A program made the translations under genes and the position numbers. From Piscicola geometra (taxonomy: Eukaryota; Annelida; Clitellata; Hirudinida; Piscicolidae), in contig OX030967.1 of the NCBI GenBank assembly GCA_943735955.1, forward strand, positions 1,169,181 to 1,233,180: DNA of 64,000 nt. Reading direction: 5' to 3'. Positions 54,847 to 64,000 of the stretch are shown here, in pieces. Every line of letters starts with the position of its first letter. Position 1 is the stretch's first letter. Below the pieces are notes generated by a model. It was not told where the DNA came from. It was given only the letters and a program-made list of their open reading frames with translations, and ran no database searches.

Positions 54847-55342
54847 TTCAATAATCTTGCTATATCTGTGGAGAATACAGGTGAAAAGAAAACAGAAAAA
54901 CTGTGAGTGATTTTATGAAGAAAGCCTATCCCGGTTACTTTGATGTTAAACTTGATAATAAGGATAGCACCACACTGGATCAGTCAGACGTGTGAAGAGC
55001 AGTTACAACAGTGGACTACTGTAAAAAAGAAATAGTTTTAAATTTGGCATTGCCAATGGTTTCGAAAGAAACTTAAATCTTAAATTTAATCTTAAACTTA
55101 AATTTTGAGAATTTTTTTACTTACTTATAAATATTATTGAAATCAAACGAAATAACCATTGTAAGTGGACTTATTCCGATTTAGTTTCTGCTAGACGCCT
55201 GGCTCCTTATTCAGAAATAGTGCTGATACAAACCTTTCACTAACTATCACAACTATTTGAAGACGAGCATTTTCTTTTTGATGTTTCAACTGACACTAAT
55301 GAAGTTTATGGTGGCCAAGGGCGCAAATGAGCAAAACATGCT

Positions 55343-55358
55343 GGGGGGGGGGGGGGGG
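55343..55358. repeat. G16 homopolymer
   Basis: Sixteen consecutive G, followed by TGG; a likely G-quadruplex former. An alignment or assembly length error is possible. Confidence 0.85.
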
Positions 55359-55655
55359 TGGCTCAACTTAAGTAAAAAAAATATTAATTGTTTAACCCAT
55401 TCACCACTGCTGTTGCAATTTGCAACATCAGTTTTTATATTTTTTTGCTGTTTCAATACCGAGTATTTTCACATATTTTGTACAAGAAATTTTAAATTTT
55501 AATTTCATAAGTTAAATTTCAATTTGTTAAATTTCAATTTCATAAGTTAAATTTCAATTTGTTAAATTTTTATTTCATAAGATAATTTTATCGAAAACAT
55601 TTTGCTTTTTTTTCTCAACTTCCGAAAGAAAATAATTTCAATTTTTATTATTAAT

Positions 55656-55728
55656 TTAGATGATGCAATACAGTTTTATTGTGTGAAAGTTGTAAAATTA
55701 AATATTGAGTGATTGGCCTGTTATGACA
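55656..55728. repeat. Dispersed repeat, copy 2 of 2
   Basis: Second copy of the repeat at 20,685-20,754 (TTTTATTGTGTG and GAGTGATTGGCCTG are shared). Confidence 0.7.
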
Positions 55729-56205
55729 ATGATTATGTGCCACGTTAACTAGTTTTTTTTTAAATTATAAAAAGTGAAGCAATTTTGAAGAAATTGAACC
55801 AGTAAAGGTCGAAATGGAAACTAGAGCCAAAAAATTTAAATTTGCAAAATTGACCTAAAAGCTAAATTAAATTTAATTTAGTCAATTTGATTAAATGACA
55901 ATTCACATTAAAATACCAACTAGGTCTTTCTTTAGATAACTAAATAATTTTGACGATAAATACAACTTTTAAATGAAATTTTTAATTAAATACAATATAA
56001 ATTCATTTATCAACAGACATTCCATCATGAGTACCCAGTTGCTCAACATAGAATTTTTTGGTCTTTATGTTTGAAGTAAAAAACCGGTGTTTTTTTTTAT
56101 CTAGTCTTATGTTTGAGTTCACATGACTAGACAAGGTATCAATATAATGGCTGAATAAATTTAAATGAAACCTATTTCTTATGCATTTGAGCTACGAGGC
56201 TACGT

Positions 56206-56620
56206 TTAAAAATCGTCCCAACTTGTGCAACCTCCCCCTATCAGAAATCTTTTAAAGAAATCTTTGAGGTTAAACACAGCAGTTGCTTTTGCTTGTCCAG
56301 TTCTATTAGATAGTTTTGGGACATCTAAAAGTTTCATTGTTTCATTTCCAGACACCAGAACAGCAAGACGATCAACCATATTCTTTGACATTAAAGCAGG
56401 AAACATTTTATTATCTCAATGGACAATTTTGATTGAAAGATGCTCGAATTCCCTTTGTTGTTTCTTCCCTGTGTTTTCGTCTGTACTGTCTTATCGATTA
56501 TTTGTTTATGTTTATGGTTCAAGGGCTGAGTCCAAGAGATTCAGCTGCAGCTGCACTTCTGTCGCTTACTTTAGTTCTATTGAGAGCAGCTGCTAAAACT
56601 GGACCAATAACGATGTATGG
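56206..56620 (-). pseudogene. Transposase-like pseudogene fragment
   Basis: In the minus direction: PVLAAALNRTKVSDRSAAAA, ESLGLSP, SIRQYRRKHREETTKGIRAS, FNQNCPL, then VDRLAVLVSGNETMKLLDVP and KLSNRTGQAKATAVFNLKDF. This is the conserved layout of a transposase-derived family common in Hydra, aphids and other invertebrates (VLVSG..KLLGVP....GTG.A.A.AV). At least two frameshifts or stops. The later DTTxxNTG catalytic region is absent. Confidence 0.6.
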
Positions 56621-56695
56621 ATGACTGTTTTTGGGTTGACTAGTACTGCTGCATTTCTTCTTTTCTTTGAGCTGCTTGAATTAGGGATTAGGATT

Positions 56696-57511
56696 AGTCA
56701 AAATAGACCTCGGACAAAATAGACCTTGAATAATAGACCTTACCCAAAATAGACCTTGGAAAAATATCTCTCAAGGTCCATATTTTGGGGATGCAGTTAA
56801 TTCACTTCTTAATCAATATACCCCCTTGTTCGGCGTTTTCAACATTTAAAAACGCCAAGATAATGAATAACTCATTTTTCAAACCGCTCATTTAAAATTT
56901 TCTCAATCTTCTAAAGAATTCACCTAAAAACATTATTTTAAAACGATACATCACTGATGGATATTATAGTTTCTAATAGGCATTTAGCTGACAAACCCGA
57001 CGGGCTTTCGTCATGACTGCAAACAATAAAAAATGATGACATTTCAGACTAACATTTATATTTTTTTGAATCTCTTTAGCTCTAATTACCTGTTAAGTTG
57101 TTCAAATCTATATAAAAAATGATTAAATTTAATAAAATATATTCTATAATACTAAGTTAATATAAAAATAATAAATAATCAGATAAATTTAAATTATATC
57201 ATTGATTATGAAATATAAAATAAATTATGAAATATGAAAAAAACTATCAAATATTAAATAAACAATCACATAATAATATAAAGTATTTTATAAATGATAT
57301 ATAATATAAATTTAATTATAAAAGACAAATGAAATTAATTGTTTTACGCATATGCGATTTAAATGTCGAAAACGACATGATTATAAAGTAGATACAAAAT
57401 GGATCAATGGATCTAGAAGGATATTTTGTCCAAGGTCTTTTTCGGTAAAGTCTATTATTTAAGGTCTATTTTGTCCAAAGTCTAATTTGGATAAGGTCTG
57501 TTTTGGTCGTA
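56696..57511. mobile_element. Second foldback-like family with AAAATAGACCTTGGAC arrays
   Basis: The left end (56,696-56,790) repeats CAAAATAGACCT(C/T)GGA and AATAATAGACCTTAC. The right end (57,411-57,511) carries the same motifs inverted, in the same order when complemented (GGACAAAATAGACCTTAAAT, then AATAGACTTTACCG). The interior is AT-rich with no frame. No target duplication found. Confidence 0.78.
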
Positions 57512-58385
57512 TACCTTGAATGAGGGGCCGTTACAGCTAATCCTTATTCTCCTTGCTTTTCAATTTTTTGCATTTGCCATTCAAACGAAAAACGTTATAA
57601 TTAATTTTTAATTTTTAAAATACTATACCCAAAACTATTCCATAAATTCATTTGCTAACCAAAGATCCTGGGCATTCTTCTACTCAGAGATGGTCAAATT
57701 ACACACTAAAATTGTAATTTAGTAAAAAATTAATTCTAGTAAAAGGTAAAACTTCTCATCCAAGTTTAATTGAATTAAAATTACATGAACCGGTTTTAAA
57801 AAACTCAACAACTTTCATTATCTTTATTGAAAGCCTTATAAATCCATTTTTATGACATAAAACAAAGAAAAATTTCAATGAATGACAAACACGAAGAAAT
57901 AGATGCTGTAAGACGAATTATCAAAACTAACATGTAATTTCGAGTCATTAGCACAACCATTGGAGGGAGGGTGTCTGTGGGCGCAGTTGTGGCCATGGCG
58001 AGACTAATAGTGGGGCAGTTTGTGTTGATATTGTGGTTGCTGGGATGGTGTGTGTGTGTGTGCAGGACATGTGAAAGTTATTGACTGTGTCTTTGTGGTA
58101 AACTATTAGCCTGTATTATTGCTATTTAAGGGAACTTAATTGTGAGAATTCTGAAAAGTTTTGTATTGTGTCAGTGTGGTGACCTATAGACCTGTATTAT
58201 TGAATTTTAAGTTGGTATGTCTCGTTTGTATGGTGAGTGTATGGGTGGTATCCGTGCTATGCGTTGTTGTGTGGCGATGGGAAAATGTTGTGAGATGTTA
58301 TAAACTTTGTCATTGTAGTTTTGAGTGGGTCATTTGTGTCTCTGGTAGGATCAATGGTTAAAAGAAATATTCTCTGACTTTCAAA
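57512..58385. other. Intergenic DNA, GT-rich in part
   Basis: Contains a TGTGTG-rich segment near 58,045 and two diverged copies of GACCTATAGACCTGTATTAT-like sequence (58,100 and 58,185). No gene seen. Confidence 0.5.
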
Positions 58386-58620
58386 TATTTTTTTTTCATT
58401 GTTAGGACTAGCAAGTTTGGGACCAGTGAAAACGGCAGCGATAATAAATAAAAAAAACAAAAAGTTTCTGGAACGGGTCGGGACCGGAAATCGAGTTGCG
58501 GGAACGGGACGAGATGGGAATCGAAATTCTGATGTCCCATTGGGAACGGGACGGGACGGGAAAAACATTTCGGGAACAGGACGGGACCGGGATTGAAAAA
58601 TCGTTCATGTCCGACCTCTA
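58385..58620 (+). mobile_element. hAT element H3: right-end fragment
   Basis: TTAGGACTAGCAAGTTTGGG through repeated GGGAACGGGACG motifs to the terminus CATGTCCGACCTCTA at 58,620. It matches the right end of H1; the left part is missing. Confidence 0.82.
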
Positions 58621-58771
58621 CTCTTCACCCAATCAATTACTTTTTCTGCTTTCAACCAATCCTTTCTTTTGCACCCAGTTAACCCTCAACCACTTTTCTT
58701 GCACCCAGTCATACCTTAAACACTTTTTCTGCACCCAATAAAACCTAACCCTTTTCTGTACCCAATCAACC
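58621..58771. repeat. ~30-bp minisatellite next to H3
   Basis: Five degenerate units of TTTTCTGCACCCAATCAACC plus CTCAACCAC, starting at the hAT terminus. The inverted counterpart is at 60,641-61,205. Confidence 0.82.
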
Positions 58772-58949
58772 ACCATCTCCATAGGCACCGACTTCATGCG
58801 GCTTGAGGGGGCTTGAACCATCCCAATATTTAGTCGCTCGGGCTCGTCTTTAGCTAAGGTTCCCAATATTTTGTTATAGAAATTGAATTTTTTTATGTTG
58901 AATATATACATTTTTATTTTTTAATATTTTGATACTACTCAACATTATT
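58772..58949. other. Unassigned spacer
   Basis: Short unique AT-rich sequence between the minisatellite and the LINE tail; no gene seen. Confidence 0.4.
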
Positions 58950-59055
58950 TCATGAACTTGAATTTGAAGAAAGAGCGCTATAGAAATCTATTTGATTGAT
59001 TGATTGATTGATTGATTAGAGTTAGGGTTAGGGTTGGGGTTAGGGTTAGGGTTAG
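58950..59055 (+). repeat. LINE 3' tail followed by interstitial telomere repeats
   Basis: TTGAAGAAAGAGCGCTATAG, then (TTGA)n, the L2-like tail. It is followed at once by about six units of GTTAGG (59,021-59,055, one GTTGGG variant). Confidence 0.88.
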
Positions 59056-59217
59056 CTCAAAGATTCGTTAAAAAGAGTTCTGATAAATGGGACTGCGACG
59101 AAGATTATATTTTTGGCCAAAGTATAAAAGTGTTGAACGATGCATCTAAGATGGAAGTTACTATAGCAAAGACGTTCAATGGTGTGTTTCGTGTGTTTTT
59201 TTGTGTAGTCGATATCG

Positions 59218-59256
59218 TTCACAGCCTGACAGACGCAGGCCATGTTACAATGGCTC
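59218..59256 (-). mobile_element. SINE tail fragment
   Basis: CACAGCCTGACAGACGCAGG, then CCATGTTACAATGG. Same as the tail of the SINEs at 37.3 and 62.0 kb, truncated just before hAT element H2. Confidence 0.8.
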
Positions 59257-59260
59257 TTAT

Positions 59261-60639
59261 TAGAGGTCGAACATTGACGATTTTTCATTCCCGGTCTCGT
59301 CCCGTTCCCGATGGGACATTAGAATTTTGATTTCCGTTCCGTCCCGTTCTCGCAAGTCGATTCCCTGTCCCGACCCCTTTTCGGTACTTTTTTGTTTTTT
59401 TATTCAATTTCGCTGTTGTTTTCACTGGTCCCAAACTTGCTAGTCCTAACATTGAAAAAAAATTATTATTTGAAAGTCGGAGAATATTTCTTTTAATAAA
59501 ATAAAAAAACATGATTTAAATTTCAAATTTTTATTTAAATGAAAATATTGCAGTTAGTCATTGTTTTTGAGTAATTCAATCAAGTCTTTATTGATTTTCA
59601 TACGGGTTAAACCGTCAAGAGTTTTAGCTTTCAAATGAGATAATTTTGGGTCTGAAGTTAAACGACCACATGTTGAAAAATTTCAGGTAATATAACATGC
59701 AGGTATACTAAAGAAAAATTTTGCTACTTCTTGTAATATTGGAAAATTGCTCATTTTACTCCAATAAAATAAAACATCTTTATAATCTTCAATTTAGTTA
59801 GGACGTAATTGTGAATATTTGTACAGTTCATCCTATTCTGAATTTTTTTCTTCGTTCATTATTATTAATTTTTCAATGTTAGAAATATGTTTTTTGACAA
59901 ATCCTTATTCTCCACAACTGAAAATATAAAATCATTCGTATAATTTGATAGCATAATATTTTTTTTCTAATTTTTACGCTATAAAAAAAAACATAAATAA
60001 CCATCTAAATAACCATAATTTGTTTTTTTTCTCAACGGCACTGGCTTTACAAAATAGAATTAAATTTCTCTAATGAAAGTTTTGGTATTTATTTCTTTTC
60101 TATCCCAAACTTTTTTATTATTATTCTTTCATACTGTGGATGCAAAAGACATGCTGCCATATGAATATGACAATGGGCATCTTTTCTTTTGTCGAAATGA
60201 TCAACTGATTTAATCTGACAAGTTTTTATCATCATCCATTTGTTCTAATCTCCCTAATATTTGGACTCACCACAACAACTTCAAATGTAGTGTTGGAGAT
60301 TTTGACATTGGCAATGGTGGCTTCGTTATACATTTCTATTGCATTCAATACTTCATTTAAGTACGGAGTATTTATGAAATAGAGATTTCCACACTTAGAA
60401 ATTTGCTGACAAATCATTATTAATGAATCCAATTCCAATAACTTTCATTCCCGTTTTTCCCGTTCCAGATTTAAAAGATGATTCCCGTTCCCGTTTTTTC
60501 CAGTTTCCGATTTGAATATTGATTCCCGTTCCCGTTCTCGTTCCGAAAACCTATTCCCAGTTCTCGACTTTTTCCGTTCCGAAATTAATTTTCATTTCCG
60601 TTTTAGCGAGAGTCCCGCGGGTACCCAGTCTGACCTCTA
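59261..60639 (-). mobile_element. hAT element H2 (inverted relative to H1)
   Basis: Right-type end TAGAGGTCGAACATTGACGA at 59,261 and left-type end GGGTACCCAGTCTGACCTCTA ending at 60,639. Multiple CCCGTTCCCG subterminal repeats lie at both ends. The interior matches H1 on the complementary strand (transposase C-terminal remnant near 59,600-59,670; TATTGAATGCAATAGAAATG region near 60,330). Flanking octamers GCTCTTAT and GTGCAGAG do not match, so one flank is rearranged. Confidence 0.82.
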
Positions 60640-60640
60640 G

Positions 60641-61205
60641 TGCAGAGAGAGTAGTTAAGGTCTGATTAAAAGCAGAGAATGTGATTGAGTGTTGATTGGT
60701 TGAAAAAAAATGATTAGTTGAAGGCAGAAAGGGGGATCAAAGACTGATTAGATGCAAAAAAGTGGTTGAGGGTTGATTGGTTGCAGAGAATATAATGAAC
60801 TCGGTTTAGAGAAGGTGGTTAAGTATGTTTGGGTGCAGGGGGAGTGGTTGAAGGGTAATAAGGTGCAGAATAGATTATTGATTAGGCACAAAAGGGGCGG
60901 TTGAAGGCTGATTGGTTGCAGAGAAGATGTTTGATTGGGTTTAGAACAGGTAGTTAATTGGGTGCTGAGAGAATGGTTGAAGAATTATTGGGTACAAAAA
61001 GGATGGTTAAAAGTTGAAATGGTGCAGGGATAGTAGTAAAGAGTTCTTTGGTTGTTGAGAGAGTGTTTGAGAGTGCAGGGAAAGTGGTTGGGGTTTGATT
61101 AAGGAAATAGAGATTGGGTGGGGGTTGATTGTGTGCAAAGAAAATAGTTAAAGGTAAATTGGGTAAAAAAGAATGGTTGAAAAGTGATTTGGTGCAAGTT
61201 ATTAG
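60641..61205. repeat. ~30-bp minisatellite, inverted relative to 58.6 kb
   Basis: About 18 degenerate units of GTGCAGAGAAAGTGGTTGAA plus GGTTGATTGG, starting one base after the hAT H2 terminus. Its complement equals the unit at 58,621-58,771. Confidence 0.85.
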
Positions 61206-61890
61206 CATATTTAAAAAGCTAAAAACTTAAATTTAAATTTAAAACTTTTTACAATTTACAAAATAGTTTTTATATGTGTTTTAAATGATAGTTTTCGCTA
61301 TTTTATACTTGTTTCAGTTTTACAAAAATACTTAATATTATTTTTAAAAAAATTTATAAAATCTAATTCTCTATTTCTTCCTGAATCAAACTTTGATAGA
61401 AAACTGAAAACCAATTTACATTTTCCAAAGTTATAAATAAATATACAGTGAAATGTATTTTTGGCCCACAGTATATGTATATTCAAAAAGTAGAACTCGC
61501 GTATAAACAATAGAAGCAATTTTCAATAAAAAGCTTTTTGCGTGAGTTTTTTTGAAGGCACAACAACCGAAAGAAAGAACTTCAATGTTCTTCAATGAAA
61601 AATAAATTACCAAGTTGCCTTTCCTCGAACAAAATATACTGCTGAAGGTGAAATATTTGAAACAACGAAAACAGCATTTTGGTAGGAAAGAAGAAAATGG
61701 TTACTTTACAAAACCTTACATTTTTGGATAACATTTAAACATTGTTCAATGAAATTGAGAATTTACTATGCTGAAGCATGTGACTCCACCGACTTCATAA
61801 AGTTTAAAAACGTAATTTATGAAATAAGTTATATAAGCACAACTAGGTTAAAAAATTCAACATTAGCATAAAACCCTTTTTAAATAATTG
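61206..61890. other. AT-rich intergenic DNA, no gene seen
   Basis: Nothing recognised. Confidence 0.5.
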
Positions 61891-61931
61891 GTTTTGGCCG
61901 AATAAAAAATATAAGTTTCGGACGGTCTCTA
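61891..61931. mobile_element. Right-end remnant of the TAGAGACCGACC hAT family
   Basis: GGTTTTGGCCGAATAAAAAA, then TTTCGGACGGTCTCTA, one mismatch from the terminus of the 12.6-14.6 kb element. The left part is not found. Confidence 0.65.
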
Positions 61932-61951
61932 ATTAAAAAAAAATATTTTAA

Positions 61952-62192
61952 TGGTCTGTATTATTCACAGCCTGACAGACGCAGGCCATGTTACAATGGT
62001 TCTGAGAACCATGGTTCTTATGCGCCAGAGGCGCCATTCCACACGACGTACACATCTCTCAATGCATACGTCGCAAACACCACATTATTTACACTAGGAA
62101 TATGATAGTCCACGGTTGCTTGTCAGGGATTCGAACTGGTGACCTTCAAGTTGCAAGTCCAACGTCTACCATCTAAGCCATCCCCGTTCCCC
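61952..62192 (-). mobile_element. tRNA-derived SINE, copy 2
   Basis: The minus-strand head GGGGAACGGGGATGGCTTAG with box B CCAGTTCGAATCC. The body contains GAACCATGGTTCT and the tail is GTAACATGGCCTGCGTCTGT. Near-identical to copy 1 at 37,331. Confidence 0.85.
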
Positions 62193-62464
62193 AAATATAT
62201 ATCGCTAAACATTTGTTTGAAAACGATGAAAATGAGTTTTATTCTGACTAATTCTATAAAAAAAATTTCTTACACAAAATCTCTGATATAATAGGCAAGG
62301 CTTATTCAAAGTTATATCTTTTTAACTTTTGTTTAATAATTATTGGAAATTGATTATAATTAATTTTCTGTGATTATCGATGAATCTCTGCTCAAGATGA
62401 ACCAGTTCCTAAGATGGAGCGAGCTTATTTACAGCTCTGCGATGTATAAAATTATTTTCTTTAA

Positions 62465-62853
62465 CCCATATTTGCTCAGTGTTCCATTATTGGAACACCA
62501 AAAAAAATTAACAGAAAATTGAATAATCAGTAAATCTTTAATTTGTAAAAAAAAATTTGTTTACAAATGAATTAACCACAATATGGCTTCAATAGTTTGT
62601 TGATTAACTTAAATTTATATTTTATGTGATTTTTTTTGTAATTTAAAGAGATAAAAAATATTTTGAAAATATGGCTAAAGAAAAATAATTACTAACATTT
62701 TCAAACTTTCTCTATTTTTTTTTTGCTTTTTCTCAATAACTTACCCTTCCTTTATAAATAATTAAAATTTTCTCATTAATTTCTAATCTACTAATCATTA
62801 ATTGTTAATAAATAATGAATGTTCCATTATTGGAACAGTGAGCATGAACGGGG
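62465..62853. mobile_element. piggyBac-like MITE
   Basis: Left end CCCATATTTGCTCAGTGTTC preceded by TTAA (62,461-62,464). The complement of the right end is CCCGTTCATGCTCACTGTTC. Both ends contain GTTCCATTATTGGAACA, itself a palindrome. CCC ends and TTAA fit piggyBac, but TTAA is not present at the right flank. Confidence 0.5.
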
Positions 62854-63164
62854 AGTGTCAAATTAACTATAAGTTTTGAAATATTCATTTTATTCGTTGT
62901 GAAAAAAGAAAAAGAGAAAAAAAGAAGAATTTACCAATGTAAGACTTTTAATTGTTTTGCTAAATAAAAAATTTATAGAAAATGCTTTCTTGGAAGCATT
63001 AGTGTTGATGAAAGCATGGCAGTATTCATTATTGAAAAATCTGCCTAAATAATTTATGAGAAAGAAGCCAATAATATTAGGGTTTAAGTTTTGGTGTCTT
63101 CGCAACCGTCTTGGTTATTCAATTCAATATGAGCCCTAGCATTTAAAATTTTTCGATGTTTTGC

Positions 63165-63400
63165 CTTCTTATGCTTTCTCCTTCTTTATGGTTGCGAATC
63201 ACGGATACTGATCACAAAATTATCCCTTAACACTTGCTATCGGAAGATGTTTGGCTAGCGACCACATCAAAAACAAGTTTCTTTACACGCGATTCGGACA
63301 GTAGGGCATCAGTGTCGAATTAGACAACTTGCATTCACTGGCCCGCAGATGAACCGGTGCGCCGATACTTATTTACAAACCTGAGATGAATGCTTGAAAA
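63165..63400 (+). pseudogene. LINE C-terminal fragment
   Basis: Plus frames read LLYGCESRILITKLSLNTCY, RKMFG and, after frameshifts, CRIRQLAFTG. This resembles the YGCESWTL...LDGCYTRML and IRQRRLRLAGH region after the RT domain of an RTE/Jockey-type LINE different from the one at 9.3 kb. Confidence 0.4.
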
Positions 63401-63527
63401 CGATTTTGAATGCGATTATTTTCAAGTGCAGTTTTCTTATTTAGCATGATAATGAGGTGTTGTGGCTGATATTGATGATGTTGATTGCAATTCAAAATAC
63501 AAATCCACTAAGTAATTAGTTCAAACT

Positions 63528-63636
63528 AGGTCATATTTAACGAATAAATAAGCCATACATTTTTATAAAAGCATCGACGTTTTCATTAAGAAGCGTGAGC
63601 TCCAAACCTTTGTTCAGAAAACGATTTAACGTTAAA
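63528..63636 (+). promoter_or_regulatory. Conserved 5' flank/5'UTR of the secreted Cys-rich gene, copy 2
   Basis: Near-identical to 16,663-16,781 (TAGGTCATATTTAACGA through TTTAACGTTAAAATGAAG), with the same TTTATAAAAG about 80 bp before the ATG. Confidence 0.5.
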
Positions 63637-64000
63637 ATGAAGATTTTTCTCACATTTCTTTTTCTAGTGTGTCTGGTGCAGTTGAAAGCCAAACGTGAGC
63701 TATCTTTTTATCGCTTTTTTTCGAAAGTACGATTTGTAAAATATTTTTAGAAATTAAAAATAATTTGCTAAATATTTAAAATCATTTTTCCATTTTGCTT
63801 CATTGCCCGCCCCTTTTAATTGTACCTTTTAAAATTACACTTTCAGAGAAAATGCAATTTACAGAGCATGCTAACCGTCATTCGCCTAAAGGATACAGTG
63901 ATCTGTCGATAAAAACCAAGGAAAAGTGTTTAAAGAAATGCAGGGATTTTGGATGTAATGGATGCTGGGGGGTTGACTGGGACCCAACGCAGCCCCAATA
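63637..64000 (+). CDS. Secreted Cys-rich (PAN/apple-like) protein, copy 2, cut by window edge
   Basis: Exon 1 (63,637-63,694) encodes the signal peptide MKIFLTFLFLVCLVQLKAK and ends AAAC/GTGAGC in phase 1. Exon 2 begins after TTTCAG at 63,847 and stays open to the edge: QKMQFTEHANRHSPKGYSDL, then SIKTKEKCLKKCRDFGCNGC and WGVDWDPTQPQ. The CWGVDWDP motif is identical to copy 1. Four Cys are visible before the cut; copy 1 suggests two more. The likely role is an extracellular disulfide-rich protein, possibly carbohydrate- or protein-binding if truly PAN/apple, but family membership is inferred from the Cys pattern. Unlike copy 1, this copy has no frameshift. Confidence 0.65.

Larger units (their letters stand above)
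54850..56200. other. AT-rich DNA with short repeats, no gene seen
   Basis: Includes a G16 homopolymer at 55,343-55,358, a small tandem repeat TTTCATAAGTTAAATTTCAA at 55,505-55,575, and the dispersed repeat at 55,656-55,728. No gene recognised. Confidence 0.5.

Overview
This window is a repeat-dominated, AT-rich piece of an animal nuclear genome. The evidence is spliced genes with GT-AG introns, interstitial TTAGGG-type telomere repeats, tRNA-derived SINEs, L2-like and RTE/Jockey-like LINEs, several hAT-type transposons and very long microsatellites. The coding style (poly-Asn/Gln tracts, a diverged myosin-type heavy chain tail) and the LINE type suggest an invertebrate, perhaps a lophotrochozoan such as an annelid/leech or mollusc. 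The species cannot be fixed from sequence alone. Almost all long open frames here are translations of simple repeats, not genes.

Layout. 0.6-6.4 kb: eight small phase-compatible exons of a minus-strand myosin-II-like coiled-coil gene, whose introns are filled with minisatellites; a foldback transposon with a perfect 9-bp target duplication sits in one intron. 8.6-9.2 kb: duplicated GT arrays. 9.25-14.9 kb: a decayed endonuclease/reverse-transcriptase LINE, split by a 2-kb non-autonomous hAT element (perfect 8-bp target duplication) that carries an uninterrupted 942-bp (GT)n. 15.2-18.6 kb: two decayed hAT transposases, with a broken copy of a small secreted Cys-rich protein gene between them. 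18.6-24 kb: local repeats, an ST13/HIP-like TPR fragment and hAT remnants. 24.4-26.6 kb: an L2-like LINE with an intact 704-codon reverse transcriptase frame. 28.1-30 kb: a hAT element with GGGAACGGGAC subterminal repeats and a nested rearranged copy, abutting a 1.6-kb 18-bp VNTR. 31.6-41.6 kb: mostly featureless AT-rich DNA with a SINE, an (AGT)n and a second foldback element. 41.6-45.1 kb: a giant palindromic foldback and another foldback with a perfect 9-bp target duplication. 45.4-49.3 kb: a plus-strand three-exon gene for an unrecognised Asn/Gln/Ser-rich protein. 49.3-63 kb: intergenic DNA with an inverted-repeat MITE whose loop is telomeric repeat, a second foldback-like family, more hAT copies with inverted minisatellites, a SINE and a piggyBac-like MITE. 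63.6 kb to the end: a second, apparently intact copy of the secreted Cys-rich gene, cut by the window edge.

The most notable results are: (1) a foldback (FB/MULE-like) transposon family with terminal inverted arrays of a 15-bp motif and 9-bp target duplications; (2) minisatellite arrays that start at 5' splice sites in two unrelated genes; (3) an inverted-repeat MITE with a telomeric-repeat core and an 8-bp target duplication; (4) hAT ends that repeatedly abut minisatellites; (5) the paired intact/broken copies of a secreted Cys-rich protein gene. Apart from the two spliced host genes and the secreted-protein pair, no functional gene system is evident.
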